DNA of 5,688 nt from JAZGBC01 sp036444495 (lineage in GTDB: Bacteria; Pseudomonadota; Alphaproteobacteria; Kiloniellales; J153). The stretch lies in the NCBI GenBank assembly GCA_036444495.1, contig JAZGBC010000071.1:1-5688 (forward strand), read 5' to 3'. Within the stretch, counting starts at the first letter, position 1, and the number at the start of each line of letters is the position of its first letter. The notes beneath the pieces were generated by a model, which did no database searches, had not been told where the DNA came from, and was given only the letters and a program-made list of their open reading frames with translations. Made by a program: the position numbers and the translations under genes. This document shows positions 5,393-5,688 of this stretch, one piece after another.

Positions 5393-5688
5393 ATGAGACC
5401 TTTGAACGTAATAACAGCAGCCCTTGTGGCCGCAATTCTTACGACTGCGGGAGCGGCGTCGGCGGGAACACTCGAAGACGTCAAGGCCCGCGGCGTGCTG
5501 CGCTGCGTCGTCAGCACCGGCATCGCCGGCTTCGCCTATCCGGACGCAAGCGGTGTCTGGAAAGGCTTCGACATCGATTTCTGCCGTGCGACTGCCGCGG
5601 CGGTCCTGGGAGATTCGGGCAAGATCAAGGCGGTCACCTCGACCGGCAAGACCCGGTTCACCCTCCTGAACTCGGGTGAAGGCGACGT
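5393..5688 (+). CDS. AapJ/BztA-family amino acid ABC transporter substrate-binding protein, 3' end outside window
   Basis: Ninety-eight complete codons are visible, with no stop before the window edge. Residues 1-24 form a Sec signal peptide (MRPLNVITAALVAAILTTAG, then AASA with likely cleavage after Ala24). The mature N-terminus GTLEDVKARGVLRCVVSTG (25-43), GVWKGFDIDFCRATAAAVLGD (start 54) and RFTLLNSGEGD (88-98) match the general L-amino-acid binding proteins AapJ and BztA, periplasmic receptors of polar amino acid ABC transporters. Cys38 and Cys64 occupy the positions of the cysteine pair usual in that family. The start is set by AGGGAG eight bases upstream. Some positions differ from what I recall as typical AapJ (CVVST for CGVST, TRFTLLNSGEGD for ERFTALQSGEVD), so it may be a paralogue with different specificity, and I give no gene symbol. 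Permease and ATPase genes would be expected beyond the window. It is divergent from metC. Confidence 0.9.
   Translation, partial: MRPLNVITAALVAAILTTAGAASAGTLEDVKARGVLRCVVSTGIAGFAYPDASGVWKGFDIDFCRATAAAVLGDSGKIKAVTSTGKTRFTLLNSGEGD

Overview
The window is GC-rich throughout, and its gene content and protein sequences suggest an alphaproteobacterial chromosome, perhaps Rhodospirillales-like. This rests on a stand-alone hisI, an AapJ/BztA-type amino-acid binding protein and overall protein similarity. No rRNA or other firm taxonomic marker is present. I see no tRNA, rRNA, CRISPR array, insertion sequence or prophage gene.

Layout. Positions 1-741 (+) hold the 3' part of a gene for a cyclic-nucleotide-binding domain fused to an FHA domain, a likely signalling protein whose N-terminus lies outside the window. 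It runs tail-to-tail, with only 3 bp between stop codons, into a compact minus-strand block of five genes from 5012 down to 745: metC (cystathionine beta-lyase), hisI (phosphoribosyl-AMP cyclohydrolase), modA, modB and modC (molybdate ABC transporter). Gaps within the block are 17 bp, 18 bp, an overlapping stop/start, and 10 bp. hisI and modA each have a strong Shine-Dalgarno immediately after the preceding stop. The five genes therefore look like one transcription unit even though they serve methionine synthesis, histidine synthesis and molybdate uptake.

Positions 5013-5392 are a 380-bp divergent intergenic region with no convincing gene but several repeats: a 20-bp tandem direct repeat (19/20 identical), a perfect 8-bp inverted repeat with a 6-nt spacer overlapping a good -35 hexamer, an 8-bp direct repeat with a 21-bp period, and a short palindrome on the metC side. 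It probably carries the promoters of metC (minus) and of the downstream gene (plus). From 5393 to the window end (+) lies the start of a secreted amino-acid ABC transporter binding protein of the AapJ/BztA family, cut off after 98 codons.

How the genes work together. ModA captures molybdate in the periplasm, ModB forms the membrane channel and ModC powers transport, supplying molybdenum cofactor enzymes. MetC and HisI are housekeeping amino-acid biosynthesis enzymes. The plus-strand binding protein at the right edge is presumably the first gene of an amino-acid uptake operon. I found no clearly new system. The points most worth a second look are the mixed-function metC-hisI-modABC unit, the repeat-rich divergent control region and the cNMP-FHA fusion.
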